Of a DNA stretch of 64,000 nt, positions 38,031 through 47,482 are shown one piece after another. The position numbers and the translations under genes were made by a program. The notes under the pieces were generated by a model. The model was not told the origin of the DNA, did not search any database, and was given only the letters and a program-made list of their open reading frames with translations. Position 1 is the first letter of the stretch. Each line of letters opens with the position of its first letter. Origin of the DNA: Neoroseomonas terrae (lineage in GTDB: Bacteria; Pseudomonadota; Alphaproteobacteria; Acetobacterales; Acetobacteraceae); assembly GCF_018129025.1 (NCBI RefSeq), contig NZ_JAAEDI010000024.1, forward strand, positions 34,492 to 98,491, given 5' to 3'.

Positions 38031-38474
38031 GGTCTCACCGTTCCGTCATTGAACCTCTGGGTGAGGGGGAGGGCCGCGTGCGCCAGACGCCACGCTCAAT
38101 GCGGCGTCGGTGGATGAGTCTGTGGATGGGTTGCTTAAACAATACTAAAAAATTCGGCGGGATTCTGGAAATTATTGGCTCCCACCCTCTCCGCCAGTTC
38201 TCATACGAGCCATGCTCTCCGCCAGACCAAGCGCCGCGCTGAGTGGCAGGTTTCCTGGGGTTTTTGCGGCAGACCTGTTGATCAGCCGGACGGGGAAGCG
38301 GCGGAAAATCGCTCTCCGGAGGCCCTTTCTCTCCGGACCTCCTGACTTGGGCGATTCGGTACGGAACTTGGAAAACCACAGATTCCAATGTTTTCGGAGA
38401 GGGTCGCGCGGCGGCCCGGTTCGATCTGCGCTTGCCCTCTTGGACGCGCTTCAAAGTGCGCCCCGATTCCCTCG
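38031..38474. other. Boundary region between terminase debris and the defence operon
   Basis: About 440 bp without a supported gene. 38130-38185 is clearly more AT-rich than its surroundings (AACAATACTAAAAAATTCGG). CTCTCCGGA occurs twice about 25 bp apart near 38310-38340. This is the 3' flank of the phosphorothioation operon and a plausible place for an island end, but no attachment site was identified. Confidence 0.35.
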
Positions 38475-40484
38475 CTAGCTGCCAGACTTGTGAGAGGCCG
38501 AGGGCCCAAGGTGTAGTTCGGCCTTTGCGCCAGTGCCGGACAACGAGCTGCGACGCTTCCGCATGAGTTCCTGTAGTGCGGCCATGCGCGGTCCCTTGCC
38601 GTCCGGGGTCACGATGCCCGAGGCCGTCAGCCTGCGGTCGAACTCCAACTGCTCCTCTCGCTCCGGCGCGTCCACGGGAAGAAAGCGGCCCTTCAGGTAG
38701 AGCACGATGCCTTCGGGCCGATCGACGGTGATCCGGGCTCGACCGAGGTCCACCCGCGTAGTCTCCGAAACAACGGGCAACCGCGCCGATGGATCGAAGC
38801 ACTGGATGAACGTCATCCGCGGCGCGCCGACCTTCATGTCGACGAAGTCCGCGCCCTCGACGCCGCCCCGGAGCAGGCCGCCACAGAGGACCCGAAGGCG
38901 CACAGCGGACGGCAACCGGTCTAACGTCGGCACTGCGAATCGGAAGGTCTTCTCGTCGCGCATCGCGCCAAGGCCCGCCGAGACGGCGGCCTCGACGCCC
39001 TCCCTGATGGCGTCCGGCTTACCGGCCGAAAACATGAGGCGCCGAGCCTCCTCAAGAGCTGCGGCATGACTGCCGAAGAACGTCCTGACGTCCCGCTGGA
39101 TGGACCGCGCGAGCGTGGCGTAACGCGGTGCGCCGGGGAACATTAGCATGGCAAAGCGTATCAGGATGTCCTCGCGGCGTCCGGCTGCCGCCGCGGCGAG
39201 TTCCTCCTGCTCGAACAGATCCGACAGGCACAGGTCGCTGGCGCGCGCCGGGGAGACCTTCGCGGCCTGCAGGCGCTCGCGCAGGTCGGTGGGGAGCTCC
39301 TCCGCGTCGAGCGTGCGTCCCCGTCGCAGCATCGCCGCCCAGAGGAGTTCCAACTCCGGGCGGATGCGCTGGGCCAGGCCGGGCCGGGGCACCAACGCTC
39401 TCGGACGATCCCGCTCCGGTGGTCGCATCCCGACAGGCCGAATGATGGTCCGGGACTGGCGCCGGAACAGGACCTCTTGTTCGAGATCCTTGTCCTGGAA
39501 CACGGCGAAGACGCCCGACCCCAAGGCGAGCGGCGCCGCGCCCAGCGCCTCCTCGATGAAATCGCGGAGCTCCTGCTGACCGAAGTACTTTTGAAAGGTG
39601 CCCCGCGACGTCAGATGCCCGTCCTGGTACGGGCGCAGGCCCCTCAGATCGGCCTTTCCCATGACCATGACGGCCACGACCATAGCGCGCCGAGCGAAGG
39701 ACCAGGCCGCCCTCAGCGTCTCCGCGCGCTCGTGCCGATCCTCGATCACGTTGAGCACGAAGCCGAGGTTCACTAAGTCGGCCGAGCGTCGTGGGCCGTC
39801 GGGCGCGTGGTGCGGGTCCCAGCCGAACGCCTCGAATCCCGCCGCCGAAAGCGCCGCCACGTCGTCGCCAAGGCCGCACCCGTAGTCGAACACGGTGCTC
39901 CCTAACGGCAGCACGCCGTGAGCGACGGCGAGTTGCATCGGCTGCGACAGATCGCGCCGGGGAATGGCGGTCCTGTACCGCGCCACCTCCACGCTCTCTG
40001 CGCCCACCGGCAGCAAGGCTTGGCCTTCGACCCGAAGTCCCTTTGAGGCGAGGAGCTCGGACCATTGTCGACGCGTGCCGATCTTGGTCGGTTGAGCGAA
40101 AAGGCCCTGTTCCTCGGCGGCGTGCGTCAGCGCCGCGAACCTCGGCCGCCTCGGGTCGTCGGCCGGGAGCAAGGTCTCCTTCCTATGCAAGATCGGCGGG
40201 TTCTCGCGCCTGCGGTAGTCCGTCGCCGAGGCCTTGCCGCTGTCCAGGTCCACCTTCATCGAGGCGAGCAGGGCCGGGAATCCCGCGGTATCGAAGTCCT
40301 CGTACAGCAGGAGGGACACCGAGCCGGGAGACACCTTGGCCACGTTCCAGTGGAAGCCATCTGCCAGGGCAACGGCCCGCTCGACGACGGCACGCGAGTT
40401 CTCATCAAGCGCACTCGCGTGCAGGTACACGGATCCCCTGACGCGCTTCCCACTGTCAGTGCGGGAAGGGCGCTGGGTCGCCAT
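38475..40484 (-). CDS. DNA phosphorothioation-associated putative methyltransferase
   Basis: 669 residues. SAM-binding motif I at about 198-207 (VFDYGCGLGDDVAALSAAGF, then GWDPHHAP), followed by LVNLGFVLNVIEDRHERAET and a motif MVVAVMVMGKADLRGLRPYQ. N-terminal part SRTDSGKRVRGSVYLHASAL and C-terminal helical region match the methyltransferase family that accompanies phosphorothioation loci (TIGRFAM dnd-related methyltransferase, recalled from family knowledge). Whether it methylates DNA, and which base, is not known. It starts 2 bp after the dptH stop and is the last gene of the nine-gene operon. Confidence 0.82.
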   Translation of the reverse strand: MATQRPSRTDSGKRVRGSVYLHASALDENSRAVVERAVALADGFHWNVAKVSPGSVSLLLYEDFDTAGFPALLASMKVDLDSGKASATDYRRRENPPILHRKETLLPADDPRRPRFAALTHAAEEQGLFAQPTKIGTRRQWSELLASKGLRVEGQALLPVGAESVEVARYRTAIPRRDLSQPMQLAVAHGVLPLGSTVFDYGCGLGDDVAALSAAGFEAFGWDPHHAPDGPRRSADLVNLGFVLNVIEDRHERAETLRAAWSFARRAMVVAVMVMGKADLRGLRPYQDGHLTSRGTFQKYFGQQELRDFIEEALGAAPLALGSGVFAVFQDKDLEQEVLFRRQSRTIIRPVGMRPPERDRPRALVPRPGLAQRIRPELELLWAAMLRRGRTLDAEELPTDLRERLQAAKVSPARASDLCLSDLFEQEELAAAAAGRREDILIRFAMLMFPGAPRYATLARSIQRDVRTFFGSHAAALEEARRLMFSAGKPDAIREGVEAAVSAGLGAMRDEKTFRFAVPTLDRLPSAVRLRVLCGGLLRGGVEGADFVDMKVGAPRMTFIQCFDPSARLPVVSETTRVDLGRARITVDRPEGIVLYLKGRFLPVDAPEREEQLEFDRRLTASGIVTPDGKGPRMAALQELMRKRRSSLSGTGAKAELHLGPSASHKSGS

Positions 40485-40486
40485 GT

Positions 40487-43400
40487 TCAGGCCGCCTTCG
40501 CTCCGGGCTGCCCGGCGCGAGAGACATTCTTCCAGCCGAGACCAATTGCCTCCGCGAGCCGCACAACCTCGTCCTCGCCAATGAATGGCACCTGGCAGTA
40601 GACTTTCTCGTCGCTGTCCAACTTGGCGATGAGGTGTCCCTTTCCGAGGAGGCGTTCGGCGCCCTTCTCGCCCAGCGCGATGCGCGACGAGCCCTCGTCG
40701 CCAAGCCGAAGGACCAACTTGTTCCCCAGGTTGGTCCGGAGCTGCATGGTCATCACCTGGTTGTCGGCGCGCTGGTATATCATGAACAGATGGATGCCCG
40801 CTGCGCGCGACTTGGTGGCAATCTCGTTGATGAGCGGCTCGACCGCCTCCTTGAAGTCCTCATCCTGCATCCAGTTCGCCACCTCGTCGAAGAAGACGAG
40901 GATGCGCGGCATTGGGCCGGTCGCGGCTGACCCGAGGCGGCGGTTCAACTGGTCGATGTTAGCCACCCCCGCCTGACGGAGGACGTCATAGCGGTCCTCC
41001 ATCTCCTGGACGAGACGCCTGAACAGCTCGATTGCGTCCGCCTTCTCGTCCACGATGTCGCCCTTCAGGTGCGGCAGGTGGCGTGCCCAGCCGTAGTCGA
41101 CCCCCTTCTTGGGGTCGATCAGGCGGACCTCGACCAACGACGGATCGTTAAAGGCGCATGCGTCCAGCATCAGGCTGGTCGCCAGGATGCCCTTGCCGCT
41201 GCCAGTTGTGCCCGACACGATCGAGTGGGGCGCCGCCCGCTCCTGCTCCCCGAAGGGGGCGCCGAGAGGAAGGTAGAATAGCTCGCCGTCGTCCTCCTTC
41301 TCGCCGAGAACGAACGCCATGTTCGACCGAGGCGCCGTCTCCTCGAGGCGGCGCCTCCGCCACGCTTCCGCCAGGTGCAGCACAACGCGCTTCGGGCGCC
41401 TGAGGCCGACTACCACCCGTCCCGCCTTCGGGCTGATGCGTATGATGTCGAGGCTGTACTTCGTGAGCAGCTCGGTCTGCTTCCGCTCAAGCCACGCGAC
41501 GGTGACCGACCGACCGTCGAGGTCCACCAGGCCGGAATTCGGCGTCAGGCGCGACGCGAGGACGGGCGCGTCCATGCCCTCCTTCTGCAAGGCCGACTGC
41601 AGGCGCTTAACCTGGTCCTGAAGCCAGGCATCGCCCTCGCCGCTCGCCGCCGCGTGCCCCATGCCAGCCAGTGCGACGTGAACTTCCGGCAGCCAGCCCG
41701 CGACGGTCGCGCCCGGCGCTTCGGTTCCGCTCGCGGTTCCCGTCACCGACTCCGGGGGCGGATTCTCGGTTTGGTCCTTCGTCGCCCCGGTGCCGTCTCC
41801 GGCGAGTGTTTCGGTTCCTGTCCCGGCGTCGCCCTGCTGCTCATCGGTGACGGTCTCGGCGACAGGCTCCATCGCCTCGGATGCAGTTGGCCAATCGAGG
41901 GGCGTCCAGATCTGGGGCTTGGCTCCGGTGTCGATGAGGCCCTTGAGCGAGTTGGAGATCGCGCCACGGCCGAGCACCCATTGCGCGAGGCGCCGACGGC
42001 GCAGCTTCGGCTCATCCCCGTCGGGAAGAAGCGGCATGTCACCCGGGACGGCGCTGGTGTCGTGGACGAAGACCAGCGAGTGGCCCGACATCTCCAGCGG
42101 CGTCTCCGGGGAGCGGAGATCCGCGAGCCATTGAGCGGAGGGTCGCCCTCCGATCTGGTCGAACGGATCAATGTGTTCCAGGACGAGATCGGCGAGCCGG
42201 TTCCTCCAGGTCGAAGGATCCACCGTGCCATCGCGTGCGACAAGACGCTGGTGAAGGGTGCCGAAGGTCGCGACGAGCTGCTCGAGCGAGCGGTGTCGCT
42301 GTTCGGAGAGGCCCGCCTGCCCCACGAACTTCGCCTCGGCGACCACGACGCGGATCACGGGGCCAGCCTCCGTCATCGCGAAGCAGACACCAAGGAGATC
42401 GGCGCGCGAGCCGTCGAGCGACAGCCACGGCGCGACATCGTCCAGGAAGAACCACGCGGCCCGGAACTCCTGCGCCTCGGCGCCGAGCAGGAGGTTCAGC
42501 TCATGCTGGGTCAGCACGAGTCCTAGGAGCTCCTGCGCGTAATTCAGGTTCTGGGCGGCGCGCATGACGATAGCGCCGGAAAGCGAGGCCGACGCGCGGT
42601 GGATCGCCCGCTGCATGCGCGCGAGCCGGTCGCCGTCCTCGGACGGGAGGGCGGCCCTCAAGTCGTCGATCAGCCGCTCCCCGATGACCTCCTCGCCTAT
42701 CTCCGCCGACACGATGACGTTGTGGTCGGACCGAGGGTCGCTGAAGTAGCGGATGATCCTCCGATCCGACGAACCTACTAGGCGCCGGTCAGCGAGCCGG
42801 TCGTAGGTCATGACCCAGTTGGCCAGATGGTGGGCCTTGTCGAGCACCTCACGCACCCGCCCTGACTGGAACTCCACCTCCTGCATCGGAAGCCATGGAT
42901 CGCCGCTCTCCGAGGCGCGTCCCTGGACAACGTCGTGGAGCGCGTCGACGTACGCCTGGACCGCTTCTGGGCCTCCGGGCGCCGTCAGATAGCTGCCGGA
43001 CGTGGTGTCCCCTTTCCGGAACGGCTTGCGCCGCGACTGCGCCGTCGGGACGGCGCTCGCAAGCTGCGGCGCGCCCAGCCCAAGGGCCCGCATCCACTTC
43101 ACCTCGGCGCGCCGGGCGATGACATCCTGCAGCAGCACGACGTCGTGGGCCTTGGCTCCGCCGAGGTCGAGGAACTGGCGGTCCACGATGGCGACGCGCA
43201 AGCGGGACAGGAAATTCCGCGCCGCCTCGCTGGTGAGCGAGGCATCGACCTCGTGACCAATGCGGCGGTTCTGTCGCTCATAGATGCGCCGAAGGCTCCC
43301 GACGTTCTCGTGCGTCAGGACGAGGTCACAACGAAGGCAGGAGTCGCTGTCGATCCGCCTAGCCATGCTCTCCGCCATCTGTACCGGCAGATCCTCGGAC

Positions 43401-45838
43401 TCGGCGTCGAGCAGTACCGTGGAGAAGCTGGCCTTCTCGTGCGGGCGCAGGTCCAGATACTCCTTCGCCACGCGATCGTACGCCTCGACGGTGCCCTCCG
43501 CGGGTTCGTCGGCCAGGACCGCGTCCGGCGCCGCGACCGGACTTTGGAGAAGGCTGACGTCTGCGACGTGGCGCGTCTCGGCGACGAGCGTGTACGGGGT
43601 GCCGGGCAGCGCCCCGACGTCCGCGTAGTAGGTCCGCGAGAGTGCCCGCGAGAGGTCGTCCACGTATTCACCGACCTCGGCGGCCAGCCGGGCGGGGCTC
43701 AGCACGATGCGCCGCATGCCCTCCGCGAGCTGTCTCGCCTTGGCGCCGATCTCGGCCAGCCTCAGGGGGTGCCACGGGGTCACGATGAGGGCTTCCCGGG
43801 TCCCTTCGACCACAGCGGCCCCGATGCCAAGCAGCGGGGCCCAGAGCTCCCGGACGCAGACCTCCGCACGCGCCCGGACCGCCAACGCGCGCAGCAGATC
43901 GCCGTATAGCTCGGCCTGTCGGATGAGGGCGTCGTCGGCGAGGCCGGAGCCGGAGCGCATCGCCTTGATCGCCTTCGTGTACTCGGCCTGGAAGGCTTCA
44001 AGCGCGGCCGAGAGCGTGGCGGCGTCGTCGGCGGTCACGATGCCGTCCGTGACCGCCCTGACGAGGCTAGCGCGCCAGTTCTCGTCCACGCGGTGGGCTG
44101 GCTTCCGCGGGTCCGCGAGCCTGCCGTCGCTGTTACCGCCGACGTCGGTGATCGTGGCCGCGCTCGCCAGGTTGACCGCCTGAACTGCCCCGTGTCGGTC
44201 GTAGCGGTTCGCCGCGACGCGCGCCGTGAGCAGGGGCGTGCGCGCCGCGTCATGCGCCAGGACCTCAAGATCCAGAGGGAACGCGGTGATCATGCTGTCG
44301 GCCTTGGGCGTCCAGACCATCTGGGCGCGCGGTGCCCTCCGGAGGGCCTCGCCCGACGGAACGCCCGCTTTCAGGTCCGCCTTCTTCAGTGCCCAAGCCT
44401 TCAGGCTAAACGTGATGGCGTCCTTTCCGGTGGAAGACACCTCGCCCGGATCGGCGGGAATCTGGGCCTCCCACGGCTCCTTCCAGCACCGGCCGAAGTC
44501 GAGGACCACATGCGGCTGGAGCAGCCGGTCGAGGCCGCGCCAGCGGTCGCGAAGCACGCGACACAGCTTGGTGTTCTTGTCATCGGTCCAGAAGTCGAGG
44601 GACTCGGCGCCGTCGAGCCTGATGTGGAGGACGACGTCGTCGCCCTCCTCGTCAGGATCCGGGCGTGCGCGCTCCGCAAGCAGGAGCAGGCCTGCTGCCA
44701 GGTCGTCAGTCTCGATCGGTTTGCGGAAGACCAGCTTCTCCCAGCGCCGGTACAGCTTGGGGTCAGCCCGCAGCCGCTCGCGGTGCTCGCCGAAGAAGCG
44801 GTCGTACGCCTCCTTCGGTCGCGCGGTGTCGGACCTCAGGTCGTCGAGCAGGTCGAGATCGACCTGCGTCAGGGCCGAAGGGAACTTTCGCTCGAAGAAC
44901 TTCCGCGTCTCGTCGCCGAAGGTCTCCTTCGTCTTCTTGCGGCCGTCCGCGAAAAGTTTCTCCGTTTCGCCCCAGGTCACCTCTGCGGCGTCAGCCTGCG
45001 CCTTGGTCCACCCCCCGTCGCCGACGTTCGCGTCGGCCAGCAGGGCTTCGAAGGCGTCCGCGGCCGAGTCCGACACCTCTCCCGCCGCCCTCAGCTCGGC
45101 CAGACGCTTGCGGAGCTCCGACCTGGACAGCGGCTCGCCGTCCCGCGCCTGCAGGTGGAGCGCGGGCTTCACCTCGTCCTGGAGGCGTCTGAAGAATTGC
45201 TCCGCCTCGGCCGCGTCGGCGAGCTTCGCCCGCGTGTCCCCGGCATCCGCTGACAGCCGGATCGCGGGCAGCGCGCGGCGCGCCGCGTTGGCCAGCTTGA
45301 GTCCGTCGGCGAGGTGGTGACGCACGAGCCTGACCGCGAAATCGGCCACGCGCCGGGCATCGAAGCCGACCCCGGAGCGCACCAGACCGGCTAGGATCGC
45401 GGCGAGCTGCGTGCGCGTCTCCTCGTCGGCGTCCGGGGGTAGCGTCTTGGCTGCCCAGGTCTGGGTGTCCTCCAGCAGCCATTGATCGTCGAGGTGCTCG
45501 ACGTGCGAGAGGCTCTGCTCGACGGACTTCACTTCGCGCGCGGGGACGGAGAAGAGAGTCAGCACGACGTCCGGATCGGCATGGTTCCGGTGGTGCGTCG
45601 CCGTGTCGTCGGACACCCGCGCCGCGCCAATGTTCCCTCCCGCGGCGAGCTCGGGATGCACGCAGGCGTCGATCCGCCCGCCGGTCACGGGGAGGGCGGC
45701 GACCTCGCGAGCGATGGAGCAGGTGACGTCGGGTGGGAGCCCCAAGATGCCATAGAGCAGGCGCCCTGCGGGCTCGGCCATGAGAAGGCCGTGCAGCCGA
45801 TGGGCCGCGACCTTCCCGATAAGATCATGCGGTTGCAT
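40487..45838 (-). CDS. dptH: DNA phosphorothioation-dependent restriction protein DptH (SspH type)
   Basis: 1783 residues. The first 1450 residues are a long helical region with no recognised catalytic motif. The C-terminal part is a FtsK/HerA-like motor ATPase: Walker A SGTTGSGKG near residue 1540, VRLIDPKKGVDYGWARHLPH, Walker B RILVFFDEVANWM near 1645, and an arginine-containing GDEGSSRIALGEKGAERLLG near 1740. This is the DndH/DptH layout. In phosphorothioate systems the F-G-H proteins act together to damage DNA that lacks the backbone sulfur. The start overlaps the dptG stop by 14 bp. A proline/threonine-rich acidic linker lies at about 1340-1390. Confidence 0.88.
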   Translation of the reverse strand: MQPHDLIGKVAAHRLHGLLMAEPAGRLLYGILGLPPDVTCSIAREVAALPVTGGRIDACVHPELAAGGNIGAARVSDDTATHHRNHADPDVVLTLFSVPAREVKSVEQSLSHVEHLDDQWLLEDTQTWAAKTLPPDADEETRTQLAAILAGLVRSGVGFDARRVADFAVRLVRHHLADGLKLANAARRALPAIRLSADAGDTRAKLADAAEAEQFFRRLQDEVKPALHLQARDGEPLSRSELRKRLAELRAAGEVSDSAADAFEALLADANVGDGGWTKAQADAAEVTWGETEKLFADGRKKTKETFGDETRKFFERKFPSALTQVDLDLLDDLRSDTARPKEAYDRFFGEHRERLRADPKLYRRWEKLVFRKPIETDDLAAGLLLLAERARPDPDEEGDDVVLHIRLDGAESLDFWTDDKNTKLCRVLRDRWRGLDRLLQPHVVLDFGRCWKEPWEAQIPADPGEVSSTGKDAITFSLKAWALKKADLKAGVPSGEALRRAPRAQMVWTPKADSMITAFPLDLEVLAHDAARTPLLTARVAANRYDRHGAVQAVNLASAATITDVGGNSDGRLADPRKPAHRVDENWRASLVRAVTDGIVTADDAATLSAALEAFQAEYTKAIKAMRSGSGLADDALIRQAELYGDLLRALAVRARAEVCVRELWAPLLGIGAAVVEGTREALIVTPWHPLRLAEIGAKARQLAEGMRRIVLSPARLAAEVGEYVDDLSRALSRTYYADVGALPGTPYTLVAETRHVADVSLLQSPVAAPDAVLADEPAEGTVEAYDRVAKEYLDLRPHEKASFSTVLLDAESEDLPVQMAESMARRIDSDSCLRCDLVLTHENVGSLRRIYERQNRRIGHEVDASLTSEAARNFLSRLRVAIVDRQFLDLGGAKAHDVVLLQDVIARRAEVKWMRALGLGAPQLASAVPTAQSRRKPFRKGDTTSGSYLTAPGGPEAVQAYVDALHDVVQGRASESGDPWLPMQEVEFQSGRVREVLDKAHHLANWVMTYDRLADRRLVGSSDRRIIRYFSDPRSDHNVIVSAEIGEEVIGERLIDDLRAALPSEDGDRLARMQRAIHRASASLSGAIVMRAAQNLNYAQELLGLVLTQHELNLLLGAEAQEFRAAWFFLDDVAPWLSLDGSRADLLGVCFAMTEAGPVIRVVVAEAKFVGQAGLSEQRHRSLEQLVATFGTLHQRLVARDGTVDPSTWRNRLADLVLEHIDPFDQIGGRPSAQWLADLRSPETPLEMSGHSLVFVHDTSAVPGDMPLLPDGDEPKLRRRRLAQWVLGRGAISNSLKGLIDTGAKPQIWTPLDWPTASEAMEPVAETVTDEQQGDAGTGTETLAGDGTGATKDQTENPPPESVTGTASGTEAPGATVAGWLPEVHVALAGMGHAAASGEGDAWLQDQVKRLQSALQKEGMDAPVLASRLTPNSGLVDLDGRSVTVAWLERKQTELLTKYSLDIIRISPKAGRVVVGLRRPKRVVLHLAEAWRRRRLEETAPRSNMAFVLGEKEDDGELFYLPLGAPFGEQERAAPHSIVSGTTGSGKGILATSLMLDACAFNDPSLVEVRLIDPKKGVDYGWARHLPHLKGDIVDEKADAIELFRRLVQEMEDRYDVLRQAGVANIDQLNRRLGSAATGPMPRILVFFDEVANWMQDEDFKEAVEPLINEIATKSRAAGIHLFMIYQRADNQVMTMQLRTNLGNKLVLRLGDEGSSRIALGEKGAERLLGKGHLIAKLDSDEKVYCQVPFIGEDEVVRLAEAIGLGWKNVSRAGQPGAKAA

Positions 45839-47480
45839 GGGCGGGCCTCCCTGCCATGGCGCGTCCAGCGGAGAATGGGTTCACCACGAAGGCGCAGTCG
45901 TCCGATTTCCTGTTGATGAAGCCTAAGACTCGGAGGCGTTCCTCCAGCCTGCGCTCGTTCTCGCGCAGGTCTTCCAGTGGCACTGGAAGTTCACCGCTGC
46001 GCGTCCGCGCCTCCTCGGGTCCGACTACGACGTGGTAGCGGCGGCGGAGGACGGAGAGGAACTGGCCCAGCTCCATGGCGCCGTCCACGTTGGCCAGCAC
46101 GAGCGCCTCCAGGAGGCCATCCGACGGCGAGTACCACGTCCCAGCGCGCTGTCGCGCGGTGAGCAGGCCCACCTTCTTGGCGTGGGCGGTGAAGGTCGAG
46201 CCGATGTCGTGGTTGCGAGCCTTCGCCGCGTCGAGCATGGCCTGGAGCTGCTCCGCAGGAGGCGGCAGCCCTGCGGCGCTGGCTGTCTTCTTCGGGGCCC
46301 ACGCAAACCGTTTCGACAGAAGCGTCTTGGCGTGCGAGCAGTCCATCGGCCCGGTCCCGATCTCGCGCCATTCGGGCATGTCGGTGAAGGACTCGACGAA
46401 CGCCTCGACTGCCTGCGACGGCAGCATCTTGTGCGCCTTGTAGCGTTCGGCGGAGAGGACCTGGACCGGGTTGTTGCGGGCCGACCCGGTCATCTCAAGG
46501 ACGAATGGCATCAGACTAGCCCGCCCGGCGACGTCCACCGCGCGCTCCGCGATGTAGATCACCTGATGCAGGCCGCTGAGGCGCGCGAGGAATTCGAGGG
46601 CGTCCTCGAGCGGGATCGCCGACTGCGACAGGATCGAGACCCAGTCACGGGCCAACTCATCGTACCGGGCGAGGTGGGCCAGCGGGAGGTAGCCGATCGT
46701 GGGAGCCTCGACCCACTTCGGCTGGTCGGTGGTGGCGTCCGCCTCCGGCCCCTGGAGCCGCCTCGCGATGCGATTCCACGGTCCATCGGACTTGAGGATC
46801 CGACTGGCGACGAGCTGGCCAAGCCGTTCGCGCTCGGCGGAGCGGTTCAGCATCAAGTAGAGGATCTCGCCCGTCCGCTGGAAGAAACGACGGTCCAGCG
46901 CGAAGCCGTCGTCCTTCATTTTCACGTCAGGGAACAGCATCGCCTCCCCGACGGGCTGCAGGTGACGCGACGTCCAGCGCTTTTGGCCGAATTGCTCGAC
47001 CTCGGCCGACCGCATGAGTTCGAGCGCCTCGGCGAAGTGCGTGAAGCCGTCCGAGAACGCTGGCTTCAGGTACGAGAAGTCGAGGTCTGGAAAATCCTCA
47101 GCGGTTCGCTTGAGCCACTGATGCCAGCGCACCTCGTCGTTCGCGCCGCCGCGGGAGGCGACGCGCCCGACCTCCTGGTCGCGGAAGAGCAGGTGACGAA
47201 GGTTGGTGTTGAGCTTGATGCGGTAGGACTGGCGTTCATGCGAGGGCGCGTCGGGCTTGCCGTCGAGGCCGGGGAACAACGCCTTGTCCTCTCGGTGCCT
47301 GAACGTGAGGAGCTGGAGACACTCTATAAGCGTGAACCAGGGCGCCTGATCGTCGTAGAGGGCGAGGCCCCAGATGGCCGGGTCACACCAGACGGTGAGA
47401 GCGTGGATTTTTTGGTGGTCCGGGACCGCCAGCGCCCCCTTGGACAGCCACAGTTCGGAGTTTGCGTTGCTGGACGGCAT
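45825..47480 (-). CDS. dptG: DNA phosphorothioation-dependent restriction protein DptG (SspG type)
   Basis: 551 residues from ATG 47480, which sits 2 bp after the dptF stop; an upstream extension lies inside dptF and is rejected. Recognisable as DptG by layout and by segments such as WCDPAIWGLALYDDQAPWFT near the start and LVLANVDGAMELGQFLSVLR near the end. No ATPase or classic nuclease motif stands out. It overlaps dptH by 14 bp. In the F-G-H module it is the middle partner, needed with F and H for restriction. Confidence 0.82.
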   Translation of the reverse strand: MPSSNANSELWLSKGALAVPDHQKIHALTVWCDPAIWGLALYDDQAPWFTLIECLQLLTFRHREDKALFPGLDGKPDAPSHERQSYRIKLNTNLRHLLFRDQEVGRVASRGGANDEVRWHQWLKRTAEDFPDLDFSYLKPAFSDGFTHFAEALELMRSAEVEQFGQKRWTSRHLQPVGEAMLFPDVKMKDDGFALDRRFFQRTGEILYLMLNRSAERERLGQLVASRILKSDGPWNRIARRLQGPEADATTDQPKWVEAPTIGYLPLAHLARYDELARDWVSILSQSAIPLEDALEFLARLSGLHQVIYIAERAVDVAGRASLMPFVLEMTGSARNNPVQVLSAERYKAHKMLPSQAVEAFVESFTDMPEWREIGTGPMDCSHAKTLLSKRFAWAPKKTASAAGLPPPAEQLQAMLDAAKARNHDIGSTFTAHAKKVGLLTARQRAGTWYSPSDGLLEALVLANVDGAMELGQFLSVLRRRYHVVVGPEEARTRSGELPVPLEDLRENERRLEERLRVLGFINRKSDDCAFVVNPFSAGRAMAGRPAHATA

Positions 47481-47482
47481 GG

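Noticed and set aside
38035..38802. 255-codon minus-strand frame after the methyltransferase
   Set aside because: Overlaps the methyltransferase 3' end in another frame, with Arg/Gly-rich shadow composition and no motif.
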